Positions 22,681 to 32,927 of a stretch of DNA of 64,000 bases are shown piece after piece. The notes beneath the pieces were generated by a model. The model was not told the origin of the DNA. It saw only the letters and a program-made list of their open reading frames with translations, and made no database searches. The stretch spans positions 43,665,858 to 43,729,857 of the forward strand of contig NC_073696.1 in NCBI RefSeq assembly GCF_029784165.1, given 5' to 3'. A program made the position numbers and the translations under genes. The stretch comes from Wyeomyia smithii (Eukaryota; Arthropoda; Insecta; Diptera; Culicidae). Within the stretch, counting starts at the first letter, position 1. The number at the start of each line of letters is the position of its first letter.

Positions 22681-23765
22681 ACTATGTTTTTAGTCCAACG
22701 TTTCGGTCTTTGGACTTTGCCTCTCTCAGGGGATCTACAAATTTAGAAATACCTTTTAAAAATAACACTATACATTTTTCTAGAAACATCAACATTATTT
22801 TCCCCTAAAACACTCACATAAAGTTGAACCGTTTCACTAGCTAACTCTGATGTTTCAATATAGGGTAATCGCGCCTATATTCATCTCAGTACCTATATTC
22901 ATCTCATCACGCCTTTTTGCTCAATTTATCGTCAAATTTTACCATATTTTCAACGTAAAACTTTCAGCCACTTGAGAAAATCGAGAAGCAAATAGATTTA
23001 CTTCCAAAAATTTGTAGAAATTGGACGGTAAATTGGACAAATGAGAGAAATAAGATGAATATAGGTGCACCAAACTGTTGAGATGAATAATAGGACGATT
23101 ACCCTAGGGTGGCTTTGATCACTAAGAATATACTGGATACAAAAATGATTGATATTTTTAAAATCAGTACTGGCATGCATTGAGCAAGATCCAGTCACTG
23201 CTACAAAAGTTTAGCGACAGTTTTGCTGTTTTTAAAAATGCTTCAAAACTTTCACATCAATCACTGTTCCGGGGTGACTTTGATCACTTCATTGTTTTAA
23301 TGAATTTGGAGTAAAACTCCGCTGTTTTAACAAATTTGAACAATCTAAACTGACCCTAATGAGTTTATAAATATAAGATGCAAATTTGGGGGCTATTTAC
23401 ATTCCACGTGAACAGTTTATGTTGGTGAATATCCAAGATTTATATAAAATTTTAGGATATATATGAACGATTATTGAAGGAAGGGGGTCTAAAATCACCA
23501 AAAACTAGTCCACGTGGAACATGGCTTATCCAATAGTCCAAAGTTGCATGTTACATGACGTCTTGGGTTGTCGTTAAGAAGAAAACATGTAATACACTAA
23601 GGAAGTTATGGGGACTTAACACGGTATCAATTTTATGTGACTGTTGACGGGAAAATTGATGTTAGAGTTTTTTTAAATGTCCAATGTATTTTACAAATAG
23701 TTTTATTAAATTTATAGATCCCCTCAGAAAGGCCAAGTCCAAAGGCCGAAACGTCGGAAAAAAAC
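22681..23765. mobile_element. Region bounded by inverted GAAACGTYGG/CCCCTSAGA words
   Basis: On the minus strand near 22702-22735, and on the plus strand near 23718-23755, the same arrangement occurs: AGATCCCCT(G/C)AGA, then GGC, a short loop containing GTCCAAAG, then CCGAAACGT(T/C)GG. They face each other as inverted ends about 1 kb apart. The core holds a separate MITE (22863-23104) and AT-rich DNA with no open frame. This may be one decayed element or two separate ones. Such CTGA(N)GA...GAAAC words recall hammerhead-bearing ends of Penelope-like elements, but the fit to the ribozyme core is imperfect. Confidence 0.4.
22863..23104. mobile_element. 242 bp MITE with TA target duplication
   Basis: The ends GGGTAATCGCGCCTATATTC and, in reverse complement, GGGTAATCGTCCTATTATTC are flanked by TA at 22861-22862 and 23105-23106. 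The subterminal words CCTATATTCATCTCA repeat at the left and appear inverted at the right. Noncoding. Confidence 0.85.
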
Positions 23766-24653
23766 ACAAACAACCTTTTTTTAATTATGTAGTTTTCTGG
23801 TTAGTTGGGCCTTCACCCTTATGAAAAAGGATGTCTAATGATTAGTCAATCAAATTACTGAGCTGAAGAACAAGTTTTCTCCCGCTGGCCATTTACCCGA
23901 AACTCACATCGCGAGGTGATTGCAGTATAACAACGTTTCAGGTTTTTTATGTTATAGATACGATAAAACATGATTTTTCAGGTGCCGAGTTGAACGACTT
24001 ACTGTTCTCGTTAAATTATTTTTCAATATTTTTATGTTTTTTATGCATGGAAGAATTTTTACTTTTTTAGACAATGCACGTTATTCGAACTATGTTTATA
24101 ATTAAATACCGAAAAAACCCAAAAACGCAATTTCAATTTATATATGTGATTCCTTGGCCATCATTTCTATTAGGAAGCTTCACTATGCGATTGTCGAAAA
24201 CTACTTCAATTACCTCTTTGGTACGCATTCATACCGAAAATAAACTAAATACAATGTGATTTGTAATTTAGAACAAATTCAGTGCATTTAGTTAATTCTA
24301 CTGAACTAAATGGTGCATGACTTTTATTCGGTGCCTTAAACCTTGAAATCGTTTTCACTCTTCTCTGATATATAATCGTTTGTAGTTAAAATGATCTGCG
24401 AATACGAAAAATTTTATTCTAACCTTCGAATTTGAGACAAAAATTCAACCGTTGTGTGCTCGATGGGGTACCCGGGTACCTTTTTAGGTTTCATAAGACG
24501 AAATTTCCTAGTTCACTGCAATGAAAGTTGATAAAACTCAGTGACATCTCAAAGCTCATTAAAAAGCAACTTTTGATAACATTAGTTTTTATATAGTATC
24601 AGGGGGGGGGGGGTGTTCAATAGGTGAGATTTGAATTTTTTTACCCCTTGAGT
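23766..24653. other. AT-rich DNA outside the long-inverted-repeat element
   Basis: No gene. At 24464-24480 there is an extra GGGGTACCCGGGTACC word like that at the element end (24656), so the element may begin about 190 bp further out. A run of 13 G lies near 24601-24613. Confidence 0.4.
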
Positions 24654-24989
24654 ACGGGGTACCCGGGTACCCACAAATTGTAATTCAACGAAAGATTCAG
24701 TAACTTTCTCTTTGAAATGAGTCAGCGGTGCCTCGAAGGATGTTCTCAGTGCCGGAAATCCGGTTTTTCGGGGATATGTTCCGAAACTTTGGAATTTCAT
24801 AAACATTTGAACGAAATCTCACAACCAATGCATTGGTCCAAATTTCATAAAATTACTTCCACAGGCCATATTGATGGTTTTTGGTGTTATAGTGATATGC
24901 CCTCAATATGTTTCTTCGCAAACAGATTTCACCGGGGCTTCTAGTGGCCATAGAAACAATTAAATAATATAACGTCACATACCATCCAA

Positions 24990-25600
24990 TATGGATGTTT
25001 TCAGAACCGGGATGATATTTAGAGACCGTAAAACGACCCCCAACGCCATTTTGGATTCCAAAATGGCGACTTCCGGTATCTGGAAAAGAACCAAAATCGA
25101 CTGAATACCATCTAATACGGATATTTCCAGAATTGGGATGATGCCTAGAGACCAGAATTTAACTCCAGACACAGTTTTGAAATTTGAGATGGCAAGGTCC
25201 GCTTCCCGGAAAATAGCTAAAACTGACCAAAAACCTTTTCATATGAGTTGTTTCAGAATCAGGACGATGTCCGGATACCTAAAAACGACCAGAGAGGCCA
25301 TTTTGAATTCCAAAATGGCGACTTCCGGTTTCTGGAAGATAACAAAAATTGGCCTAACGTTATCAAATATGGGTATTTCCGGAATCTAGATGATGCCCAG
25401 AGACCGGAAAGCAACTACAGACGCCATTTGAAAATTTGAGATGGTGACTTCCGGTTTGCGGCAAACAGTAAAATTGACAAAATACCACCTTATATGAGTA
25501 CTTTCGGAATCGAAATGGTGTCTAGAGACCTGAAAACGACAACAGCGGCCATTTTGGATATCAAAATGGTGACTTCCGATTTTTGGAAAAGATTAAAAAA
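24990..25600 (+). repeat. Tandem ~125 bp modules in the left arm
   Basis: Start words like TTTCCGGAATC.GGATGATG recur near 25007, 25125, 25248, 25376 and 25501, giving a ~120-127 bp period. Units alternate between a type with a CCATTTTGGA...TCCAAAATGG mini-palindrome and 'CCTGAAAACGAC', and a type with 'TTTGAAATTTGAGATGG', so the true period is a ~250 bp dimer. Each unit ends in GACTTCCGGTTTCTGG or similar. Confidence 0.8.
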
Positions 25601-27234
25601 TGGCCGAATCGGGAATCGGGGTGCTACCCAGAGACCTCCAAATGACACCAGACGAACCGGAAGTCTCCATATTGAATTAAAAAATGGCGTGTGAAATTGA
25701 TTTCCGGCCTCTGCACACTGTTTCCAAAGCTGCAAAAACCCGAAAAAATAGATTTTAGAGCCATAGTGCCTTAAGTAAGGTTGATCCATTAATTATTCTT
25801 TATTCTATAGAAGTTGCAATTTTGTGATTAATCCCCTTAACAGTGAGAAGCAATTTTTTGTTTTTTCATGTTTGCATATAAAAATTCACTTTGTTAGGCA
25901 AAGTTGTTGCACATTTTATAAGAAACAACTTTGTCAAAGATACTATAGTTCTATCTGCCTGTTAAAATGGACTTTTGTGGAGTTTTCCACTGATTACCAC
26001 TAAAAATCATTTTTTTTTTCAATATAACGTTTAGTAGTGATTTTCTACAATTTTTCAATGTTCTACATTGTTGTTTGCTATCAACAGCTATGAAACAAAC
26101 AGTTTCATCGAAGAAAGTTTATTTATATCTCTCATGTTTCATCGGTCATTGACGATTTTTATTGAAACAATGCACTAATTTACTAACAGATATCTTTAAA
26201 ATCTGCAAACATCTAAAGACTAAACCTTTTCTATATTTAAGTATGAGTAAAACTTCATTTAATCCAGATATAGGCATCTGTCTCTCTTTGTCTCCTGTGC
26301 ACTAATTTTAATCTAATAAGTGCATTATTTTAATAAAAATCTTCAATAACTAAATAAACTTAAGAGATAAAAATAAACTTTCTTCAGTGAACTCGTGTGT
26401 TTTATGATAGTTAACAACATTGTAGAACATTTAAAAATTTTAGAAAATCACTATAAAAAGTTATACTAAAAAATGATTTTAAGGGGAATTCTAGAGAAAA
26501 CTTCACAATAGTTCATTTAGATTAGCAGATACAAGTATAGTGTCTTCGATATAGTTGTTTCTTATAAAATGTGCTAAAACTTAACTCAGCAAAGTGAATT
26601 TATATATGCAAAAATGAGAAAAATGAACTCATTTATCTCTTTCAGGTAGATTAATCACAAAATTCTAACTTATACAAAGTGTAGAATAATATACAGAACA
26701 ACTTTATTGAAGACATTACGACTCCAAAATCATCATTTTTTGTGTTAAGAGTAATTAGTGTAAACTAGCGCATTATTCTAGTAAAAATCGTCAACAACCA
26801 AAAATACATGTGAGAAAAAAATAAACTTTCTTCGGAGATATTGTTTTTTACGTTGTAGCAAACAATTTTGCAGAGCATTCAAAAATTGTATAAAATGACT
26901 ATAAAAAGTTAACGAGCAAAAAAAGAGTTTTAGTAGTAATCTATAGAAAACTCCACAAAAGTTCATTAAAAGATAGATAGAAGTACGATGTCTTCCATAA
27001 AGTTGTTTCTTTTAAAATTTGCTACAACTTTGCTGAACAAAGTGGATTTTTATATTTTAAAATTAGAAAAGTAAAATTCGTTTCTCACTGTTGAGTGGAT
27101 TAATCATGGAATTGCAACTTTTATAACATGGAGAATAATTAATGGAACAACTGTGCTGAAGACGTTACGGCTCTAAAATCAATGTTTTTGGGTCAAAATA
27201 ATTTCGATCACGTTTTCACAGCTTTGGAAACAAT

Positions 27235-27580
27235 GTGCTCTGGGAATCATCCCGATTCCGGAAATACCCATCTTGGGTATTTGGTTATTTCTTGAAACCG
27301 TAAGTTGACATTTTTAATTCAAAATGGCCGCTGGGGTCATTTTCATCTCTCTGGATATCACTTTGGTTCCGGAACTACTCATATGAAGTGCAATCTGGTC
27401 AATTTTAGCTGTTTTCGTAAGACCGGAAGTCGCCATCTTGAATTTAAAAATTGCCTCTGGAGTAGATTGCGGGTCTCTGGGTCTGGTCCCGATTTCGGAA
27501 AATGGTATTCAAAATGACCAATAGGTTCGTTTGCAGGTCTCTGGACATCATCTTGATTCTGGAAGTACTCATTTGAGGTA
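27235..27580 (-). repeat. Inverted counterpart of the 125 bp modules in the right arm
   Basis: Reverse-complement words such as CCGGAAGTCGCCATCTTGAA, TCTCTGG.CATC and ATGGCCGCTGGGGTC occur in the expected order for the right arm of the 24.65-27.80 kb element. About three units are present against five or more in the left arm. Confidence 0.7.
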
Positions 27581-27804
27581 TCGATTGTTATTATACCAAT
27601 AATGTTATCAAATATTAATGGAAATTCTCAGTTTCGGAACATATCTCCGGAAAAACCGGATTTCCGGGAATGAGAAAAATGCACCACTGACACTGGTTTC
27701 AAAGTAGATAAGTTGCTGAATCTTTTGGTACTAAAACTATTAAAATTGAATGAAAATTGTCAAAGATACAAGAGTTTCAATTTGTGGGTACCCGCGTACC
27801 CCGT

Positions 27805-28640
27805 CGGGCATATAAGGATGTGCTATATATAAACTCTGCGCTACATTTATCAAAGCAACACATACGAAAAAACTCGTCTATAGAATCAATCTATTTTGAA
27901 TTTTAATTTTTTGTTTGGTATCAGTTGAAGTAATATTTGATAGGCTCGTGTATTTTCAACACTAATCATTAAATTACAAACAAGTTTTTCACAGGCCTCA
28001 GAGCTTTTATACTTGTGCATTTTGTTTGAAGCGTAGCTGACGTTGAGAGCGGTAGTTTATCAACCAGTTCTATCCGATAGGCGAATTTTTCGTTCTACCG
28101 CTACGAATAGCATCCCAATTTTGAAAGACGTAGAAGACCTACGACGCAATTTCATTCAATCAATTTTCCAAAGTTATCGATTCCGCCGCTCTGTTTCATT
28201 TTACTGTATTATATTTTGTTCTTCTTTCTAATTGGTTACCAATTTGTCTCGCATCGCAAGACGCATTGAACATCAAAGCCAGCGTGATTTATTGTTCAGA
28301 TATCAGTTTTATTAACGAGGAAAATCCATACACCGAGAATGACATCGAATGGCGTTTCGGCTGACAACTCCAATTATAATGCGCCTATCAATTTAAAAAA
28401 AAAATCGATACACTGAAAACATTTGCTAAATTATCGCAATTTGTTTACTGATCAAAATTAATGAGAGGCTTGATTGGTTATTTTTGAAATAAAATTTTCA
28501 ACATTCACATGTCATGTTTGCACATGAAAACTAGCACAATTCTTTCTATCGCCTGAAGTAGCCAGCACCAAACCGTCAGTTGAAGCTACAATAATCAATT
28601 CTTCATTCTTCAAGACACAAAATTAATTTATTCAAGATTG
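27805..28640. other. Spacer, no gene seen
   Basis: AT-rich. A short frame at 28043-28231 has no motif. Confidence 0.4.
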
Positions 28641-29053
28641 GCAGCAGCTGAATATAAAACAAACTGTCATTCGAACCATCAAGCGACCCCTAGCCGAGCA
28701 GCATCCAGCACACATAGATTGTAAACTCAAACAGAGACTGACACCGCCTCCGGTACCGGTAGCCGACTTCGTGCACTATTAATGAAGCATCTAGCCAGCA
28801 ACCGGTCCAGAACCGGTAATGTCTTTGGCTTGGTTTGCCGGCCACTTCCGCCGAGCCCTGCCTGGTCACCATCAATCGTGGAATCCATTACAGCGGAAAC
28901 TTTACGACGGGAAGCGACCGGCCATCAATTGTTTGCGCTCGAATAGTGCGTATATATTTTGTGCCCCTCCTAGTTTGCGGGGACAGAATTTTCACCGGTT
29001 CGAGACCCCCAGGAGGGTTTTCCCTTGGCCGATGGTGACAGGCAAAGGAAAAA

Positions 29054-29060
29054 TATAAAA
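29054..29060 (+). promoter_or_regulatory. Candidate TATA box
   Basis: TATAAAA lies about 25 bp upstream of an ACAGTG initiator-like word (29078-29083), the usual spacing for an insect core promoter. This is inferred from spacing only; chance occurrence in AT-rich DNA is common. Confidence 0.25.
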
Positions 29061-29082
29061 CACTCTCTAACACACACACAGT

Positions 29083-29273
29083 GTGCGTGTATGTGGACCC
29101 GTTCTAGCGGAAACAACCATAAAACGTTGTGAATCAAAGTGCGAGCGAAAACCCATAAACATCACGGCAAGCGGAGAGACCGAGTTGACGACAGGATTGC
29201 TGCACCCACCCAGCGCACCGCGACCCGTTCCGGGTTCGTACTGCAACCGGTCTACGGTGGCGGCAGTTTGTAT
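29083..29273 (+). other. Candidate first exon ending at a consensus splice donor
   Basis: Downstream of the TATA-like box is a GC-rich block that ends TTTGTAT|GTAAGT at 29273/29274, a near-ideal metazoan 5' splice site. An open frame runs through it from 29083 (MRVCGPVLAE...), but I recognise no protein, so it could equally be 5' untranslated. No acceptor-linked second exon is identifiable in the window. Low confidence. Confidence 0.2.
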
Positions 29274-30937
29274 GTAAGTGGAAAAGATAGTTGAACGATC
29301 TATTTTGTTGCTGTTGTTATCAATATTAATAATGGCCATAAATCATTATTACGCGATGTTTATTTTCCCATCGAGCGTGAAGCGGAAGCACGGCGTTAGC
29401 TGGGGGGAATAAATCAAAGCCAGTGCCGGTGGGTTCCGAAACTATGGTTAGGTTAGGGGTGATCCAATAAAAAAGGTTGGAGTAAAATGAAATCCCACCG
29501 GATGAAACATCGTTTGGTGGAGACGCATGGTCCTTAGCGATACTTCGCTGATCATCCCTACAAAACGTATTTCAGCTCACGGGACGCTGTTGAAAGATTT
29601 TAGTGAAAGCTCCCTGTTAGGTAAAGACACGGCAGTTTGCACGGATACACGAAGTTTTCCCCCTCGGGTGTTCGACGTCAGAGCGAAGCGCCAGTAGTGG
29701 TTCTCGGTAACGTTCCTGAGCCCGAACGCGCTGGAGACATCTTATGAAAGTATTATTAAGTCAGTGTCTAGTCGGTATTGGCGCTACACAACTTCTGGCG
29801 AAAGTGGCATGTTGATTACGGCTCAAGTGTTACTGTCAGGGTGATAAAAAGACATTAGTGCGATTTGATTTATTCTCTTCGACCGTGGATTCCGCTGCTT
29901 TGTCAAACCGGCGACGACACCGGAAAATAAATTGCTTGTGAAAATTGTATGTAGCCAACAGAGGGTGTTCGCGGTGATTCCGCAAAATCACTTCCGTTCG
30001 TTCAAATCAACATTCTAATTTTAACAATGCGACAAAGGAGAAGTACGCAGCACACGGAGGGACAGATCCGCAGCCGTAATTTTCAAGATGGAGTTTGTTT
30101 GCTGTGTGTATATGTGGGAACACATATCCGACATGTTTGCCACATTTCAAATAAATCACACACGGTCTAATCCCGATGTTTCCGAAGGCCACACAGGAGA
30201 GAGAGAGAAAGCTGTATTTCCTTTCAAACGGAAAAATTAAATCCTGCTATTGTTGTCGGGTTTTCGCAATATTTATTGGCACATCTTCGTCTTGTTCGGT
30301 TACTGGCAGTGCCTACAGCAGTCGTGTAGTGAGTAACTCGCAGGATGTGTTCACATATGCGACACAACAGAAGTGCTAACAATTTATTGGCTGCGGCAAC
30401 GTGGTTTTACTTCCGCTAAAGAAGCGAACTTGTCGTGTGCGCATTCCGGGTGTCATCTTTCTTCTCAGCTACCCGACAGCACCAAGAGCTTCTCGCGGTG
30501 GGGATTTACTTCCGCTGCCGAAACTGGCGTGGCACGACAAGTAGGGGGACACTTTCGGCACTTCGGAACGTTTCGAGTAAGACGATTCTGTTTTACAGTG
30601 TGGCACAGCTGTTTGCTTCTCGCCCAAGGGTCATTTTGTAGTGGAATACGTAGACAATGGTTGCACAGCGGTGTGTCCCACGTTTGTTGACTAGATTGTA
30701 GATGATGGGTATGTTGTACATTGTAATCTGAAACATTGCCGCGAGACTTTCACTTTTCAAAGCATGTGGGATGATGATGTGTTTGATTTTTTTAACGGAA
30801 CGCTACAATATATGAATATGAATTTCCCAGCTGAATACAAGCTAGCAGGTTGTTCGAACCTTATGCATCGGTTCCAATGAACTAAGTCTCGAATTATAGC
30901 TTTTTCAGTTCAACAGATAGCTGTTTCTACCATGCAT

Positions 30938-31015
30938 AACACTGATCGACATAATATAAAAAGTGCATTCCAAAAGCTCAAACCAGAAAAAATGAAAGAT
31001 TATAGCTATTCAACC
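30938..31015 (+). mobile_element. Truncated copy of the ACACTGGTCRAC MITE family
   Basis: TAACACTGATCGACATAAT followed by GCATTCCAAAAGCTCAAACC and 'TAGCTATTCAACCATTC' matches one half of the complete element at 35396-35561. The other terminal repeat is missing. Confidence 0.65.
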
Positions 31016-31134
31016 ATTCGTTTGAATTACCGGCCGAGTTTCTGCATTATGTATTGAGATCACTTTCATAGCGTGATCTATGGTAATCGATGCCGTTTAC
31101 TCCGTCCAGGGCCTTATTTGAGGGAAAACTGTTA

Positions 31135-31752
31135 ACTGGTGAATCCTACCTTCCCAAAATCAAAGTGAATGTCGAAATTTAAGATTGCGAAATTTCTGCG
31201 CCTCTTATTTTATCGTACAGAATATGGCCAAAACTAACTCTCAAGACGATATGTGATGATTTATGTTTTGCTTATTTAGCTTCAATATATCGAGTGTTAC
31301 TTTAAAAAAAAGACTCAAGCGAATATTGCAATTTTTTAATCTTAGGTTGAAATTGTGTCAAAGCTACGTTCAGTAGTTTCATGTGCCATTTGTTATAATA
31401 GTATATTGTATTGTTGTTAGACTTAGTGTAAAACATGTAAATGTTCAATCAAAAGATGATGGGGTTTTTACGCGCATTCTAGCGTTTCTCAAAGAATTTC
31501 TCAAATAGCCGTTTCCCCACCCACTCCACTTCATTAAACCATAAAAATCAGAAAAAATAATCAAATAAATGCAAACACAAATACAAATGCATTTGTTTTC
31601 ACTTGGGGCCAGAAAAACACAACGCAAGGATCAGTTTTATAAACAGTGATATTCGGAGGTATCAGTCTAAAAAGGTTTACCTTACGCTACCATGTTCAAA
31701 AACAATGAAACGACTTAAAAAATACAGACTATTTTCGAAGGGTGGACACCAT
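31135..31752 (+). pseudogene. 5'-truncated CR1/T1-like LINE: reverse-transcriptase ORF C-terminus and 3' UTR
   Basis: The first ~190 bp translate, in shifting frames, to fragments resembling the C-terminus of CR1/T1-type LINE ORF2: KIKVNV, LR.F, YRTEYGQN and FNISRV-like words. The following ~450 bp of noncoding DNA (AATCTTAGGTT, TTAGACTTAGTGTAAAACATG, TTTACCTTACGCTAC) match 58186-58600 on the minus strand, where they lie downstream of a longer CR1-like ORF. So this is a dead 5'-truncated insertion of the same family. No A-tail is evident, which fits CR1-group elements that end in short simple repeats rather than poly-A. Confidence 0.65.
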
Positions 31753-31886
31753 GCCAGCGTGAGCTCACGCTTCTTCAGAAAATTACTCAAGAGTTGCTGT
31801 TTTACTAGAATTCTAATAGAAAAAATTCAGCAGGCTTTTGTTCGAAATTGAGAAATCATAATTTTTCCATAGACAACATTTCAGTA

Positions 31887-32235
31887 GAGCGGGGGCCTAG
31901 TGTTGTTGGTAACGTCTCCACCAACCACGCTCGACGCCTGGGTTCGAATCCCACCGCCGACATAGGTGTCGATGGTTGTGAGGTGGCGTGATCCACTCAC
32001 AACCAACCCAACTGGTCTAGATTCAATTCTAGCCGACACCGGGAGATTTTCTGAGGCGAAAAATCTCTGAGATCACGCCTTCCATCGCATGAGGAAGTAG
32101 AGCCGTTGGCGCCGGTCCGTTGATAAACGGGTCATGAGTTAGGGTCCTGGGTGTGGAGTCGCCTCCCTGGGCGTCGGTGATTGGCCACAACAGTGGCGGA
32201 ACTAGACCGACGGAAAATAAGCGAGAATAAAAAAA
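31887..32235 (+). mobile_element. tRNA-derived SINE with 12 bp target duplication
   Basis: An RNA polymerase III A-box-like word (TGGTAACGTCTCC, 31907-31919) and B box (GGTTCGAATCC, 31941-31951) begin the element. A ~280 bp tRNA-unrelated body and an A-rich tail (about 32228-32236) follow. AACATTTCAGTA flanks it at 31875-31886 and 32236-32247. It resembles the Feilai-type SINEs of Aedes as I remember them. Internal pol III promoter; mobilisation would use LINE enzymes. Confidence 0.85.
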
Positions 32236-32247
32236 AACATTTCAGTA

Positions 32248-32927
32248 CGAATAAAAGCTCTTGAGATATAAATTTCGAAAGATCCTCTATATGACCACAT
32301 ACGTCGTTCTCAAAAATAATCCCTAAACAAATGCCTGTGGAAAAGTCATGTGTCCTCTAGTGGGAACAAATTTCTAACCGAAGCAAATTTTAACGTTATT
32401 ACTGTTGAGTCATCAAAAAGCACTTGAAAAATTGTGGAAAATAATTTGTGTTTGAAATCATGAAAAAGGGACATTTTTCTCGATATTTTGAGAAACTCGA
32501 AAGAATTTTTGGTTTCAAGTTTATTAGATATCGCAATGCACAGTTGTTGATTTAAGAAAAAATTTTAAAATTCAAATTATCATAAGAAGAAATTAGGTTT
32601 TCTTAAAATAAGCAAAACATAGAGGAAAGATTGCACCGTCTTGGAATAAGTTTGAAAACTAGCTATACAAACCCAATTTAAATGCTTAGCACTCGGTTAG
32701 TTTTTCGCATTATCGCACTATTAAAAATTGTCAAGCCTTTTTGAAACGTAGATTTCGACCAATAAAAGCTGAACTAAATGCTTGTTTTACCTTACACAGT
32801 CGACATTAATATAGCTAGTTAACCAGGAATGTACTTATTAGGTTATACATATAAAAATCTGCTTCTGCTCAAACAAATCATTTAACTAGCTGATGGTGCA
32901 ACGGACAGTCACAGTCACATTTAAAAA
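32248..32927. other. AT-rich spacer, no gene seen
   Basis: Lies between the SINE and family B copy 1; nothing is recognisable. Confidence 0.4.

Larger units (their letters stand above)
24654..27804. mobile_element. ~3.15 kb noncoding element with >1 kb inverted arms
   Basis: The ends ACGGGGTACCCGGGTACCC (left) and the reverse complement of GGGTACCCGCGTACCCCGT (right) match. The match continues inward through 'CCGGAAATCCGGTTTTTC', the 125 bp modules, 'CTGTTTCCAAAGCTG' and 'TTAGAGCC', and into an AT-rich part with words such as AGTTGCAATTTTGTGATTAA. The right half contains that AT-rich part twice in direct order (about 26370-26760 and 26761-27200), against once in the left half, so one arm has an internal duplication. 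No transposase-like frame is present, so it would need enzymes supplied elsewhere. Arms are diverged, hence old. Confidence 0.7.
28641..30900. other. Non-repetitive, GC-richer DNA, possibly host gene 5' region
   Basis: This is the longest stretch with composition typical of unique host DNA. Short frames overlap on both strands without motifs. It contains a plausible TATA box and a strong splice donor (separate entries). No repeat in the window matches it. Confidence 0.45.

Noticed and set aside
31887..31965. A tRNA gene
   Set aside because: A and B boxes are present, but there is no clean cloverleaf, and a long body, A-tail and target duplication follow, so it is a SINE.
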